From Hydrogenophaga sp040372165 (GTDB lineage Bacteria > Pseudomonadota > Gammaproteobacteria > Burkholderiales > Burkholderiaceae_C): a stretch of 64,000 nucleotides of DNA. The stretch is taken from assembly GCF_040372165.1 (NCBI RefSeq), contig NZ_BAABWG010000005.1, positions 62,001 to 126,000 on the forward strand, read 5' to 3'. The notes below the pieces were generated by a model. That model had not been told where the DNA came from. It made no database searches and saw nothing but the letters and a program-made list of their open reading frames with translations. The stretch's first letter is position 1. Every line of letters starts with the position of its first letter. The translations under genes and the position numbers were made by a program. This document shows, in pieces, positions 25,034 through 36,695 of the stretch.

Positions 25034-26959
25034 TCAGTGGCGCTGTTCACTCTGCTGTGGTGAGGGCCACGCAAGCGGGCTGGGCTGGGTGTCGGCAAAG
25101 ATCATCTGAAATGCCGTATCGCAACGTGCATCTTGCTGCCCGCGGCGTTGCCCGGCAGAGGACGCATCCGTCAAAGGCATCCAGGGCAGCTCCCGATCCT
25201 GCATGGGCCGGGAGGCCACAAATTGACCATCGCCGGGAGATTCATCACGTCGAGGGCGGTGCAAGGTCCGGTAGGCTGCCTCATGCAAGCCCATCAATGC
25301 CTGGAAAAAGGCCTCCGACTCCTGGCGCGTGAAATCGATGCTGTCCAGACCTTCGCGGAGGGTGCGCAGCACATGGGCGATCAGGTGAATCAGGCGAGGA
25401 CGGTTGCGGCTGGCGACTCGCAGTTGCGACGACCAGAGAATATCGGGCACCACATCCCGGTAACGCAACTCGGCAGTGCCTTGCCGCTCTGACAGGCTCT
25501 TTCCCTGCTGCCGCGCCTGTGCCGCCGTGCGTTGCGCTTGGGCGATCACACGGGACCAGGTACCCGTCAGGAAACGGCGGACCACCGCCGGCGCCTTGCC
25601 GAAGTCCTTGCGCACACTGATCTCTGCCGCAATGCGCTGCGCCAGCTCATCCACCGGCATACCCGAGCCTTGCGACAACTCTCGCCCCGCCTCCGGCATC
25701 GCCAGTAACTGCGCCTGCTGCGCAACACGCTGCACAGGCGTCATGGGGCCAGCGCTCAGGCCGCGAACAGCGTCATGCACTGCCTGCGCGAAGGGAGCGA
25801 ACCCTGTGTCCTGTTCGCTGGCGAACGTCTGACAGCGAACCTCGATGGCACTGAGCAAACGCTGAGCTGCATTGTCTTTCTCTGCATAAAAGCCCGGGTC
25901 CGAATGCGCGATCTGCATCAAGACTGGTTTCATGTCGCGCACCATGGCCTGCACCAGCGGCTGCACTTTCTGGCCATCGCTGACGCGGCGGATCATGAGA
26001 CCCACCATCTCTGCAGCCAGCGCACGCGCCATGGCGTTGCTGGCACCTCCCAGGCGACGCCCCGCCACATACTGGCCGGCTCTGCCGAGATTGCCGACCA
26101 GCAGTTGCTGCAGGTGGTCCAGCGTGAGTACCGCCTGTGGGCTGTCACCCGACATCTCATTGGCCAACAGCGGCTCCTCCTGATTGGCCGCTTTCGTGGA
26201 TGTCGGCATCCCGGACGAAGCTGCCGAAGGCATAGCATTGATGGAGGCAATCTGGTAGTTGGCCGACTCGACCTTCCACCCGGAGATCATGTGATTGACG
26301 TCCTGGTAGAAGTGTTCAAGGATTCGCCCCAGTGGCATCGCACCAGCCTGCATCCAGCGGGTGCGCACCGCATCATCGCTACAAACCGCTTCAAACGCGG
26401 CCATCACGGCATCCACGATGGGCTCGGGTTGCAGCGGGTTCGCGCTGGCACGAACATGACTCATTCCCCGAAGGCCACAGACCCGAGCCTGCAGTTCAAC
26501 AAGTTCATCATCCACTGACAGCTTCACCATCTGCAGCATCCGAGCCTGCGTCATGTCTTGCTGCACATCGTCATCTGACAGCAGAGCCATGGATGACTCA
26601 CTCGCCTCTTCAAGGCTGAGCCTAGACTCCTTCTTCTCCGAGGGAAACACGGATGCAGGCGATGAGTCCGCCGCATTGCCTGCTCGGCCACTGGTGAGGC
26701 TGCGTGCCTCCCATGCCACATCCAGGCGCCTGATCAGCTCGCGCGTGACCATATCCCGACGCGCCAACAGCATGGAAATGGCATGCTCATTCAGGCTGCG
26801 TTCGCCAGCATTGTCCGTCGCGCAATGCCGCATGGCATCGCGCAATGCGTCGATCCACGCCGGAACCCATCGACGCGCCATCCGTTTCGACTGTTCGAGA
26901 CAAGCTTCGAACAAATGAGACGGCCTGCGAGGCTTGGACAACTCAACGGCGGATTCCAT
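25034..26959 (-). CDS. DUF1631 family protein
   Basis: This 641-residue, mostly helical cytoplasmic protein belongs to DUF1631, a family common in Burkholderiales and of unknown function. Supporting segments include LFEACLEQSKRMARRWVPAWIDALRD at the start, GRILEHFYQDVNHMI, RRVSDGQKVQPLVQAMVRDM, and the C-terminal LRVASRNRPRLIHLIAHVLRTLREGLDSID. ATG 26959 is chosen because a GGAG lies 9 bases before it on the reverse strand; the frame is open to ATG 27001. Convergent with the TAXI gene, 6 bp apart. Confidence 0.85.
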   Translation of the reverse strand: MESAVELSKPRRPSHLFEACLEQSKRMARRWVPAWIDALRDAMRHCATDNAGERSLNEHAISMLLARRDMVTRELIRRLDVAWEARSLTSGRAGNAADSSPASVFPSEKKESRLSLEEASESSMALLSDDDVQQDMTQARMLQMVKLSVDDELVELQARVCGLRGMSHVRASANPLQPEPIVDAVMAAFEAVCSDDAVRTRWMQAGAMPLGRILEHFYQDVNHMISGWKVESANYQIASINAMPSAASSGMPTSTKAANQEEPLLANEMSGDSPQAVLTLDHLQQLLVGNLGRAGQYVAGRRLGGASNAMARALAAEMVGLMIRRVSDGQKVQPLVQAMVRDMKPVLMQIAHSDPGFYAEKDNAAQRLLSAIEVRCQTFASEQDTGFAPFAQAVHDAVRGLSAGPMTPVQRVAQQAQLLAMPEAGRELSQGSGMPVDELAQRIAAEISVRKDFGKAPAVVRRFLTGTWSRVIAQAQRTAAQARQQGKSLSERQGTAELRYRDVVPDILWSSQLRVASRNRPRLIHLIAHVLRTLREGLDSIDFTRQESEAFFQALMGLHEAAYRTLHRPRRDESPGDGQFVASRPMQDRELPWMPLTDASSAGQRRGQQDARCDTAFQMIFADTQPSPLAWPSPQQSEQRH

Positions 26960-27076
26960 GACACGTGACTCCGGGGCGACAGCAAAATATAAGCAAAACA
27001 TGAGCGATACCCACCTTGAGCGGATTCGCTTCCATGGAGCACATTGTTCAACTGCGTCCCCGGCCGCAAGCGAAAG

Positions 27077-27102
27077 AAAAGGCGGGATTCACCCCGCCTT
27101 TT
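27077..27102 (-). terminator. Intrinsic terminator-like hairpin after the DUF1415 gene
   Basis: The arms AAAAGGCGGG and CCCGCCTTTT flank a 6-base loop. The gene end is about 80 bp away. The hairpin has A/T-rich flanks on both sides and may work in either direction. Confidence 0.6.
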
Positions 27103-27178
27103 CAAGCCATACATTTGACCTCATTTTTCAAGCAGTCCAGCCGTCAAAACGAACCAAACGGGTTCATTGGGAGCGCGC

Positions 27179-27721
27179 TCACTGTTTCAAAAGCGCCCGC
27201 CAGCCATCCCACCCGAGCTTTTCGAGCGTCGCAATGTTGCGCTCCACTATCGCTTCGGCATCACCCCCTTCGCTTTCCACGGCACGCGAGATGCTGTCTT
27301 CCCTCAGCAAATGCAAGGTGGGGTAAGGTGATCGGTTCGTTGCATTCGAGACGTCGCCTTCCTCCGCGCCTTCGAAGCGGTAGTCCGGGTGGAAGCTAGC
27401 CACCTGGATGACGCCTTCCAGCTCGTGCTCATCCACCACCTCATCCACCACCTCCAGGAAATCGTTGAAGACCTCGAAATCCGGGAAGAGCGTGGGATGA
27501 ATCAGCAAAGTGGTATCAATCTCTTCGGGTGGGGTGCTGGCCAGCAGGTCCAGCTCACGATCCAGGTCCTCCAGAAGACCATCCACGTGTTTGGCGTGGC
27601 TCACCACAATGCGCACCTGTTTCTTGGCCCAGACCGAACGGGCAAAGGGGCAGAGGTTGAGGCCGATGACGGCCTTTTCGATCCAGTGGCGGGTGGAGGT
27701 GATGATGGTTTGGTCATCCAT
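27179..27721 (-). CDS. DUF1415 family protein
   Basis: This is a 180-residue cytoplasmic protein. The N-terminal segment IEKAVIGLNLCPFARSVW and the later LLIHPTLFPDFEVFNDFL and VIQVASFHPDYRFEG are the conserved blocks of DUF1415, a family of unknown function. Its start is at ATG 27721. About 65 bp upstream of it begins a stretch of four 9-bp tandem repeats followed by an inverted-repeat element. Its promoter therefore either lies within that repeat DNA or transcription reads through from ettA. Confidence 0.85.
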   Translation of the reverse strand: MDDQTIITSTRHWIEKAVIGLNLCPFARSVWAKKQVRIVVSHAKHVDGLLEDLDRELDLLASTPPEEIDTTLLIHPTLFPDFEVFNDFLEVVDEVVDEHELEGVIQVASFHPDYRFEGAEEGDVSNATNRSPYPTLHLLREDSISRAVESEGGDAEAIVERNIATLEKLGWDGWRALLKQ

Positions 27722-27788
27722 GGGGGTTGGGGTTGTTTTGGTTAAACGAGGATTGTGCCTTGGAACGCACTGCAGCCCTTCTCCTTCC

Positions 27789-27824
27789 TCTCTTTACTCT
27801 CTTTACTCTCTTTACTCTCTTTAC
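27789..27824. repeat. Four tandem copies of a 9-bp unit (TCTCTTTAC)
   Basis: TCTCTTTAC is repeated four times without mismatch and the run abuts the left end of the 488-bp inverted-repeat element. The array lies 68-103 bp upstream of the DUF1415 start codon. Perfect short tandem arrays can change copy number by slippage. Confidence 0.9.
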
Positions 27825-27825
27825 T

Positions 27826-28313
27826 CCCCCCCTATCCCCCCAGCCCCCTTTCCACCCCGCCGGGCGGAAAGGGGGAGCTCTCATTTGGCTTCTGGTCTCC
27901 GACTCGGCTTCTACGGCTCGATGCGTCGCCACCGTGGTTTGGGGTACATGCATTTCGCTGAGGCTGTCGTAGGAGCCTCGGCTTTGGTCTTCGCTCCCAC
28001 GGCGCCCAGCTGACTTTGCCGCTTTGCGGCTTGTCAGTTGGGCGCTGGCTTCGCGCGTTGCAAGTCCCTTTGACCTGAAATGTTTCGCTCGCAGGCAACC
28101 GGCGAGCCGCGCAGCGGCAACGCTGGTTGACTGCCGTGGGCACACCAAGAGCAGGCGAAGTCTCTACGACAGCGGTGGAGAAACCGTGGTGACCGAGAAG
28201 CAGCGGCAACCTCCCGCCAGTAGCCACACGTCCAGAAACCAGAAGCCGAATGTTTAAAGGCTCCCCTTTCCGCCCCGGCGGGGGTGGAAAGGGGCGGGGG
28301 GGATAGGGGGGGG
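27826..28313. repeat. Element A: 488-bp repeat with GC-rich terminal inverted repeats
   Basis: The left end (27826-27863) and the inverted right end (28276-28313) share a pattern of C-run, TAT, C-run, then CCCCTTTCCACCCC and GCCGGG. Similarity continues inward: the left ATTTGGCTTCTGG matches the inverted right ATTCGGCTTCTGG. The first roughly 340 bp are close to 47343-47682 (element B). The element has no open frame worth calling. It contains a 44-bp near-perfect palindrome. Size, ends and lack of coding capacity resemble a MITE, but no target-site duplication is clear because the flanks are pyrimidine/purine-rich. Confidence 0.8.
28002..28045. repeat. 44-bp near-perfect palindrome in element A
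   Basis: The nested arms are GCGCCCA/TGGGCGC, CTGAC/GTCAG and GCCGC/GCGGC around a TTT loop, with only short unpaired TTT and TT spacers. As RNA or single-stranded DNA this would fold into a strong hairpin. Element B has the same core at 47526-47553. Confidence 0.8.
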
Positions 28314-28398
28314 AAGAAAAGGAAGAATGAAACAAAAGACGCTCGGAAGTGAAGAGCGGTAGCCACTGGCTGAAAGGCCAATACCAACTCCCAAAAGC

Positions 28399-28422
28399 AA
28401 AAAACCCCTCAAGTGAGGGGCG
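28399..28422 (-). terminator. Second (distal) intrinsic terminator after ettA
   Basis: Reading on the reverse strand, CCCCTC-ACTT-GAGGGG is followed by TTTTTT. The same hairpin occurs at 28565-28588, within a duplicated block of about 75 bp. Confidence 0.7.
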
Positions 28423-28564
28423 CAGAAAATCCAAAGTTGCGACGGATTCGAGTTTCTCTACCCATACGCAACGAACCTGCCAACAAAGCGCGCACAAGAC
28501 TGGCGAGCCGCAAAGCGGCAAAGCCAGCAAACCCGCCACGCCAAAGAGACCACAACACGCCAAC

Positions 28565-28588
28565 AAAAAGCCCCTCAAGTGAGGGGCG
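28565..28588 (-). terminator. First (proximal) intrinsic terminator after ettA
   Basis: Reading on the reverse strand, CCCCTC-ACTT-GAGGGG is followed by CTTTTTG, about 100 bp after the ettA stop codon. Several GC-rich hairpins (for example the CCCCCC/GGGGGG pair near 28641-28657) lie between the gene and this terminator. Confidence 0.75.
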
Positions 28589-28688
28589 TAGAAGAATCCA
28601 AGGTTGCGACGGGTCCGGGTTTCCCGGTCCGTACGCAACGCCCCCCAGTGGGGGGTGACGCGCCGCAGGCGCGGCGCGGGGGGCGTCC

Positions 28689-30353
<1,665 letters not shown>

Positions 30354-30584
30354 GGCTGTGGAAGTGAAGAACTAGAAAAGAGAAAAATCAAAAAAGCGAA
30401 ATGGTGAGGCAAACGGCCGGGCACAGATAAGGCAGACGGCACTGCATCGTGCGATGCGCACGCTGAAACGAATACGGCGTTTGCCAGAAGTCAGGCGGCT
30501 CGGATGTCGGCATGCGGCTTGCAGCAGCGCAGATATCCGGTCATGCGACGTGAGCGAGCCCCCTCTTCTGCATTTCAGGACGAC

Positions 30585-31193
30585 TCAAGCCTGAGGATTG
30601 GAGCCATCAACCTTACCATTATCGCCCGCCTCTGATTCCGGTGGCAGTCTCAACATCGCTTGCATCGAAGGCGGAAGCAGCGTCTGCTGCAGCCAGTCAG
30701 GCGGCTGCAGTGCTTCCAGCCATTTGGCCTGGCGGGCCACCATCAGAAGTGCCCGAAGCCAACGGTGAAGCCCGCTTCGGCTCAGTCGGAGTACGCGCTG
30801 ACCGTCCGACCCCACCATGAAGGTCAGCACACACTGTCCTTCAGGCGTCATGGTGGTGCGAATCCGCTCACACAGGAGGTACTGTGCCTGATCGGTCTGC
30901 TCCCGCGTTTCCTTGCCCAGTTTGAGCGCCTGTGGCGCAGCAGGCTGCTCCCCCTTGTCCTGAGCCCTGGGCTCGACCACTTCGTTAAACGCCAGCTCGT
31001 GCTCGATTCGGGCTCGGGTCGGCGCATCGCCCCCGGCCTGCTGCCCTGGCGTGCTGCGCTCCAGTTGGTCCGTCATGGCCCCTAGCAGATAGACCGCCAT
31101 ACGGCGCGTCAGCCACAGTCGCTCCGACGGCTGGCGCAAGGTCATCCAGATGCGATCCTGAACCGCGTGATAGCCAAATGTGGTGGTCAGCAT
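30585..31193 (-). CDS. Hypothetical protein, 202 residues
   Basis: I do not recognise a family. The N-terminal third (RIWMTLRQPSERLWLTRRMA) and the C-terminal RLSRSGLHRWLRALLMVARQ look helical and Trp/Arg-rich. The middle has a charged low-complexity linker. There is no signal peptide or membrane segment. AGGAGGACC on the reverse strand just before ATG 31193 supports translation. It is divergent from the rhlE-like helicase gene, about 290 bp away. I infer no function. Confidence 0.6.
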   Translation of the reverse strand: MLTTTFGYHAVQDRIWMTLRQPSERLWLTRRMAVYLLGAMTDQLERSTPGQQAGGDAPTRARIEHELAFNEVVEPRAQDKGEQPAAPQALKLGKETREQTDQAQYLLCERIRTTMTPEGQCVLTFMVGSDGQRVLRLSRSGLHRWLRALLMVARQAKWLEALQPPDWLQQTLLPPSMQAMLRLPPESEAGDNGKVDGSNPQA

Positions 31194-31484
31194 AGGTCCT
31201 CCTGTGCGTATTTTCGCATTGCTGCAACACCATCCTTTCGTTTGGGACCGGCAGCCCTTTCAAATCCGTGCGACAATACCAACCGGACGTTTCTTCAGTC
31301 AGGAACGATCCCCGATCGCGGCGCCGCCGCCCAGCTCCGATGGCAAACAGCCGGGCGAGCCCGGAGCGCGGCTCTCGACAATCCCATCAGCCTGGACTGG
31401 CCGGTTGGCGCAAACCAAACAAGAACGCGTGCAACCGTTGAGGCCGATGCCCCTGTGCCATTGAAGACGGCACCTCACTTCGAC

Positions 31485-33317
<1,833 letters not shown>

Positions 33318-33340
33318 AGCCGCCCGCTGAGACCAGCTCC

Positions 33341-33382
33341 AGGCTGGCATTCTTCCCGTCAGGGCGGAATGCCAGCCTTTTT
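33341..33382 (+). terminator. Intrinsic terminator of the rhlE gene
   Basis: The arms AGGCTGGCATTC and GAATGCCAGCCT flank a GC-rich loop and are followed by TTTTTC, starting about 24 bp after the stop codon. Confidence 0.85.
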
Positions 33383-33426
33383 CTTGCCTGATGTCCAGGC
33401 GGCGCGCTCGTCCCTACAATGGACTC

Positions 33427-34452
33427 ATGCCCACGACCACCCAGCCGCGCTATGCCACCCTGATGGTGGCCACATGCAACGTCTTGAACCTTGCTCTGCC
33501 GGGGCGCGATTTCTACAAGGGGCAGTCGCCCTATTCCGACACGGAATTCGAACGCAAAGTCGCCTGGCTGGGGGAGCGCTTTGGCGCACTCAATGCCGAC
33601 ATCCTGGCGGTGCAGGAAGTCTGGGATGAAGACGCCTTGCAGCAAGCGGTCACCAGCAGCGGCCTGCGCTACAACCTGGTCACAGCACCTGGTGCCGAGA
33701 ATGGTCCAGGCCAAACGGGCGCACAAGGGACGCCGAGGGTCGGATTCGTCACCCGCCTGAAGGTGGAATCACTCGAGTCCTTGACCGACTTCCCAGGCGA
33801 AGCCGTCATCAACGTTCCCGGGCTGGGCCCCTACACAAATTTCCAGCGTCCGCCCCTTTTGGCCACCTTGAAGCTCAAGCATGGTCAGACCGTGTGTGCG
33901 CTGACCGCTCACCTCAAGTCCAAACGACCCAAATTCTTGCAGGACGACGATGGCAACGCGCTGGAGGACCCTGACGACCCGGCCATCCAGTCCATCGCCT
34001 CCATGCGCTCACTGCTCATGCGCGCCAGCGAAGCACTGGCACTGCGGCTGAAGATCGTGGATATGCTCCACAGAACGCGGCTGCCCTTGATCTTGCTGGG
34101 AGACCTTAATGACAGTCCACGCAGCTCGACGACACAGCTGATCTCAGCCACTTCCCAGGTCGCCTACGACCGTGGCGCTCTTGACCATGCCTTGTTCAAC
34201 GCATGGGATGCACAAGGAGAGTTCGGCCTTCGCCGCGACGTGGCCTACTCGCACATCCACCAGGGCATGCCTGAAGTGCTGGACCAGGTGTTTGTCAGCG
34301 AGGAGTTTCTACCGGACAGCCGTGCGTCCATCGGCGACGTGCGCCGCATGGAGGTCTTCAATGACCACCTGCACGAAGGCAGAAGTCGAACCCGAAGCGA
34401 TCACGGGTTTGTCCGGGCGCTGCTCAGGTTGCGCCTGCCCGAACAGGACTAG
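33427..34452 (+). CDS. Endonuclease/exonuclease/phosphatase (EEP) family hydrolase
   Basis: This is a 341-residue protein. The EEP fold is marked by the N-terminal metal motif ATCNVLNL, then ADILAVQEVWDE with the catalytic Glu, LLGDLNDSP with D-x-N, and the C-terminal SDHGFV with the catalytic Asp-His. There is no signal peptide. The family includes nucleases, inositol phosphatases and phosphodiesterases, so the substrate is open. The start at ATG 33427 fits the domain onset; an in-frame start at 33391 is possible. The 3' end overlaps the oppositely oriented cupin gene by four bases. Confidence 0.85.
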   Translation: MPTTTQPRYATLMVATCNVLNLALPGRDFYKGQSPYSDTEFERKVAWLGERFGALNADILAVQEVWDEDALQQAVTSSGLRYNLVTAPGAENGPGQTGAQGTPRVGFVTRLKVESLESLTDFPGEAVINVPGLGPYTNFQRPPLLATLKLKHGQTVCALTAHLKSKRPKFLQDDDGNALEDPDDPAIQSIASMRSLLMRASEALALRLKIVDMLHRTRLPLILLGDLNDSPRSSTTQLISATSQVAYDRGALDHALFNAWDAQGEFGLRRDVAYSHIHQGMPEVLDQVFVSEEFLPDSRASIGDVRRMEVFNDHLHEGRSRTRSDHGFVRALLRLRLPEQD

Positions 34453-34844
34453 GCATCCCTGCCTCCGCGTACGAACGCGGTCACCAGAGGCTCGTCGCCT
34501 ACCTGCCGGCTGCAGTGGCCATGCTTGTCTGCATCAAATACCGCTCCCTCAGGCAACGTGTCATTGGAGTAAAAGTGCTCTCCCGGGCGGAACTGCCGGA
34601 CACTGCCGTCCTGCAGTCCTATCTCCATGCATCCTTGCAGCACAAACAACCACTGTGGCGTGGTCGTGCAATGGAATGCGCTGCGAAAACCCACGGGACT
34701 GCGACGCAACTGGAGGCCACTGGCGGCCACCACAGGCGAGAGTCGCGCTGCCTCATTGCCTTCTGACAAGGCGATGGTGTGCTCACGAAAACGGGCTACG
34801 CCGTCTGAATCCGTGAAGAGCTCTACTTGTTGAAATTCAGCCAT
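34449..34844 (-). CDS. Cupin-domain protein
   Basis: This is a 131-residue single-domain cupin. The motif 2-like region FRPGEHFYSNDTLPEGAVFDADKHGHCSRQVGDEP carries the His residues of a possible metal site. The segment FHCTTTPQWLFVLQGCMEIGLQDG matches motif 1. No partner gene is obvious. The function is unknown; small cupins of this type can be enzymes or ligand-binding proteins. Confidence 0.72.
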   Translation of the reverse strand: MAEFQQVELFTDSDGVARFREHTIALSEGNEAARLSPVVAASGLQLRRSPVGFRSAFHCTTTPQWLFVLQGCMEIGLQDGSVRQFRPGEHFYSNDTLPEGAVFDADKHGHCSRQVGDEPLVTAFVRGGRDA

Positions 34845-34937
34845 GGGAGGGTGTGGAAATCATCGATACCTTTGACGATACCTCATCACGACAGCGCCCA
34901 TGACTCTTTCGCTCGGTCTCAAGAGTCAAAGTACAAG

Positions 34938-34980
34938 CAAAAAAAGGTCCGAAGCCGTGAATGCAAAAAGGCTTCGGACC
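34938..34980 (-). terminator. Intrinsic terminator of the DUF4148 gene
   Basis: On the reverse strand, perfect 11-bp arms GGTCCGAAGCC and GGCTTCGGACC are followed by seven T. It lies about 65 bp after the stop codon of the DUF4148 gene. Confidence 0.9.
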
Positions 34981-35044
34981 CGAGGGAAACCGGCTGGGCC
35001 GGTGGAGACACTCAAGGAGACATTCAATATGTCAAAGCAAGTGA

Positions 35045-35464
35045 TCAGTTGGCCACGTAGTCGCCATTGGCCTGCAGGGCGCCAGTGCGACGCGCCTGAA
35101 TCACTTCTGCGCGAATCTCTTCACGAGACTTGGCGCTGGCCGCCACTGCCTCTGTCCGCGTCCCGCTGAATTCGCCGCTGGCCGGCATGGCGGCAATGGC
35201 CGACTTCACATCGGCACGGGTCCTGGTCGCATCGGGTGCAGCCGCCACTGTGGCGCCATTGAACTCTCCGCTGGCGGGCAGCCGGGTTGCCTCGGCCATC
35301 ACATCGGCGCGAGTCCTGGCGCTGTCTGCCTGGGCGATAGCGGAGATGTTCCCACCATCACTGAATTCACCGCTGGCTGGCGTGAAATCTGCGGCCATGG
35401 TCTGGCTGGCTGCCAGAGCAGCGAAAAGAGCCACGGCGAGGGAAGAGCGTTGAATGGTTTTCAT
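35045..35464 (-). CDS. DUF4148 exported protein with internal repeats
   Basis: This is a 139-residue precursor with a signal peptide cut after QTMAA near residue 25. The mature protein consists of three diverged repeats of about 32 residues, each beginning PASGEF and containing a TRADV or SREEI segment before an Ala/Glu-rich helix. DUF4148 proteins are abundant in Burkholderiales, are periplasmic or envelope-located and have no known function. It is followed by a strong terminator and is divergent from a Tat-type secreted protein. Confidence 0.87.
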   Translation of the reverse strand: MKTIQRSSLAVALFAALAASQTMAADFTPASGEFSDGGNISAIAQADSARTRADVMAEATRLPASGEFNGATVAAAPDATRTRADVKSAIAAMPASGEFSGTRTEAVAASAKSREEIRAEVIQARRTGALQANGDYVAN

Positions 35465-35783
35465 GGTATTGCCTTTCGGGTTGGTTTGCTTGGGTCAAAA
35501 AAAGAAGAAATAAACAGAACTGCGATTCAGTGCCTTCAGTATTCCGCGACCAGCTGCTTCAGTGTTTGCAGCGGCGTATCGCTGATTGACAGCGTGTTTC
35601 TGCTTTGCTTCGTTTTGTTTCGACCGGGAAAAGGACACTCCGCGCTTACAAGTTGTTTCGCGAATCGCAAACCCGCTTAACCCCATCTGGTTCAACTCTG
35701 CGACTAAGGAAGCACTGCATTCCTTGCGTGCCTCGAACATCAGGGCACGCCCTGAGACAGCCCTTACAAACGTGGAGAAACCC
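35465..35783. promoter_or_regulatory. Divergent control region upstream of the sigma/anti-sigma cluster
   Basis: This is 319 bp between two divergent genes encoding exported proteins. TTGACA occurs at 35586-35591 but without a good -10 box, so an ECF-type promoter is possible. No gene is evident. Confidence 0.3.
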
Positions 35784-36647
35784 ATGAACCACTCAAGCAC
35801 ACTCATCACATCGCGTCGCGCCCTCCTCGGGCTGGCAGCGGCTACCGCCTTGACCACCGCCCTTCCCTCTTTCGCACAGGGCCGGCTGATGGAGGTGAGC
35901 ATCACTGACCGATCCACCGGACGCGAATTACCGGTCTACCACCACAAAGGCGAGTACTGGGTCGCCGGTCGACCAGGTGCTCGCTATGCGATCGGCCTGC
36001 GCAATCAGACCGGTCGGCGGCTGCTGTCAGTGGTCTCCGTCGATGGCGTCAACGTCATCACAGGACAGAGCGCTGCCTACGAGCAGAATGGCTACGTGCT
36101 CGCCAGCGGTCAGTCCTACGATGTCACCGGGTGGCGCAAGAGCGACAACCATGTCGCAGCATTTCATTTCACCAAAGCACGCAAGTCCTATGCATCCCGC
36201 ACAGGCCGGCCATTCGACCTCGGTGTCATCGGCGCTGCCGTGTTCCGGGAGCGCCCCCCCATCCGTCACCACCACGACCGGCATCGTGCGCCCTGGTTCA
36301 ACGACTGGTTCGGGGATGAATCTGGCGAACTGCACGAACGGCAAGAAATGGAAAGTCGCGCGCCATCGGCGAAATCGGCTCCTCTGGGCAAATCACATCG
36401 TGCCGAAGCCGAAGACCGCAGCTCACGCCTTGGCACCGGGCATGGCCGGCAGGAGTACGACCGCATTGGCCACACCAGGTTTGAACGCTTGCACGCGTCA
36501 CCGGATGAAATCATCAGCATTCGCTACGACAGCTATGCCAACCTGGTGGCGCGTGGTGTGATTCCCCGCCGACACCGCCACGATCACAGCCATCCCCGCC
36601 CATTTCCCCATGCCCCGCAACATGGCTACGTCCCCGACCCGTACTGA
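35784..36647 (+). CDS. Exported hypothetical protein, 287 residues
   Basis: I do not recognise a family. The N-terminus is Tat-like (SRRALLGLAAATAL) with cleavage near ALPSFAQG at about residue 33. Residues 35-150 form a beta-rich domain: EVSITDRSTGRELPVYHHKGEYWVAG, then SYDVTGWRKSDNHVAAFHF. The rest is His/Arg-rich and probably disordered. The start at ATG 35784 is fixed by the signal and a GGAG nearby. It ends 48 bp before the ECF sigma gene, so the two may form one unit with the anti-sigma candidate. Confidence 0.7.
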   Translation: MNHSSTLITSRRALLGLAAATALTTALPSFAQGRLMEVSITDRSTGRELPVYHHKGEYWVAGRPGARYAIGLRNQTGRRLLSVVSVDGVNVITGQSAAYEQNGYVLASGQSYDVTGWRKSDNHVAAFHFTKARKSYASRTGRPFDLGVIGAAVFRERPPIRHHHDRHRAPWFNDWFGDESGELHERQEMESRAPSAKSAPLGKSHRAEAEDRSSRLGTGHGRQEYDRIGHTRFERLHASPDEIISIRYDSYANLVARGVIPRRHRHDHSHPRPFPHAPQHGYVPDPY

Positions 36648-36695
36648 CCGGCAGCCTGCCATCGGCAAAGCCCTGACAGAGGCCATAATGTGCCC

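Noticed and set aside
31167..31484. N-terminal extension of the RhlE-like protein to 31167
   Set aside because: The extension overlaps the divergent promoter region, lacks similarity to helicases and has no ribosome binding site.
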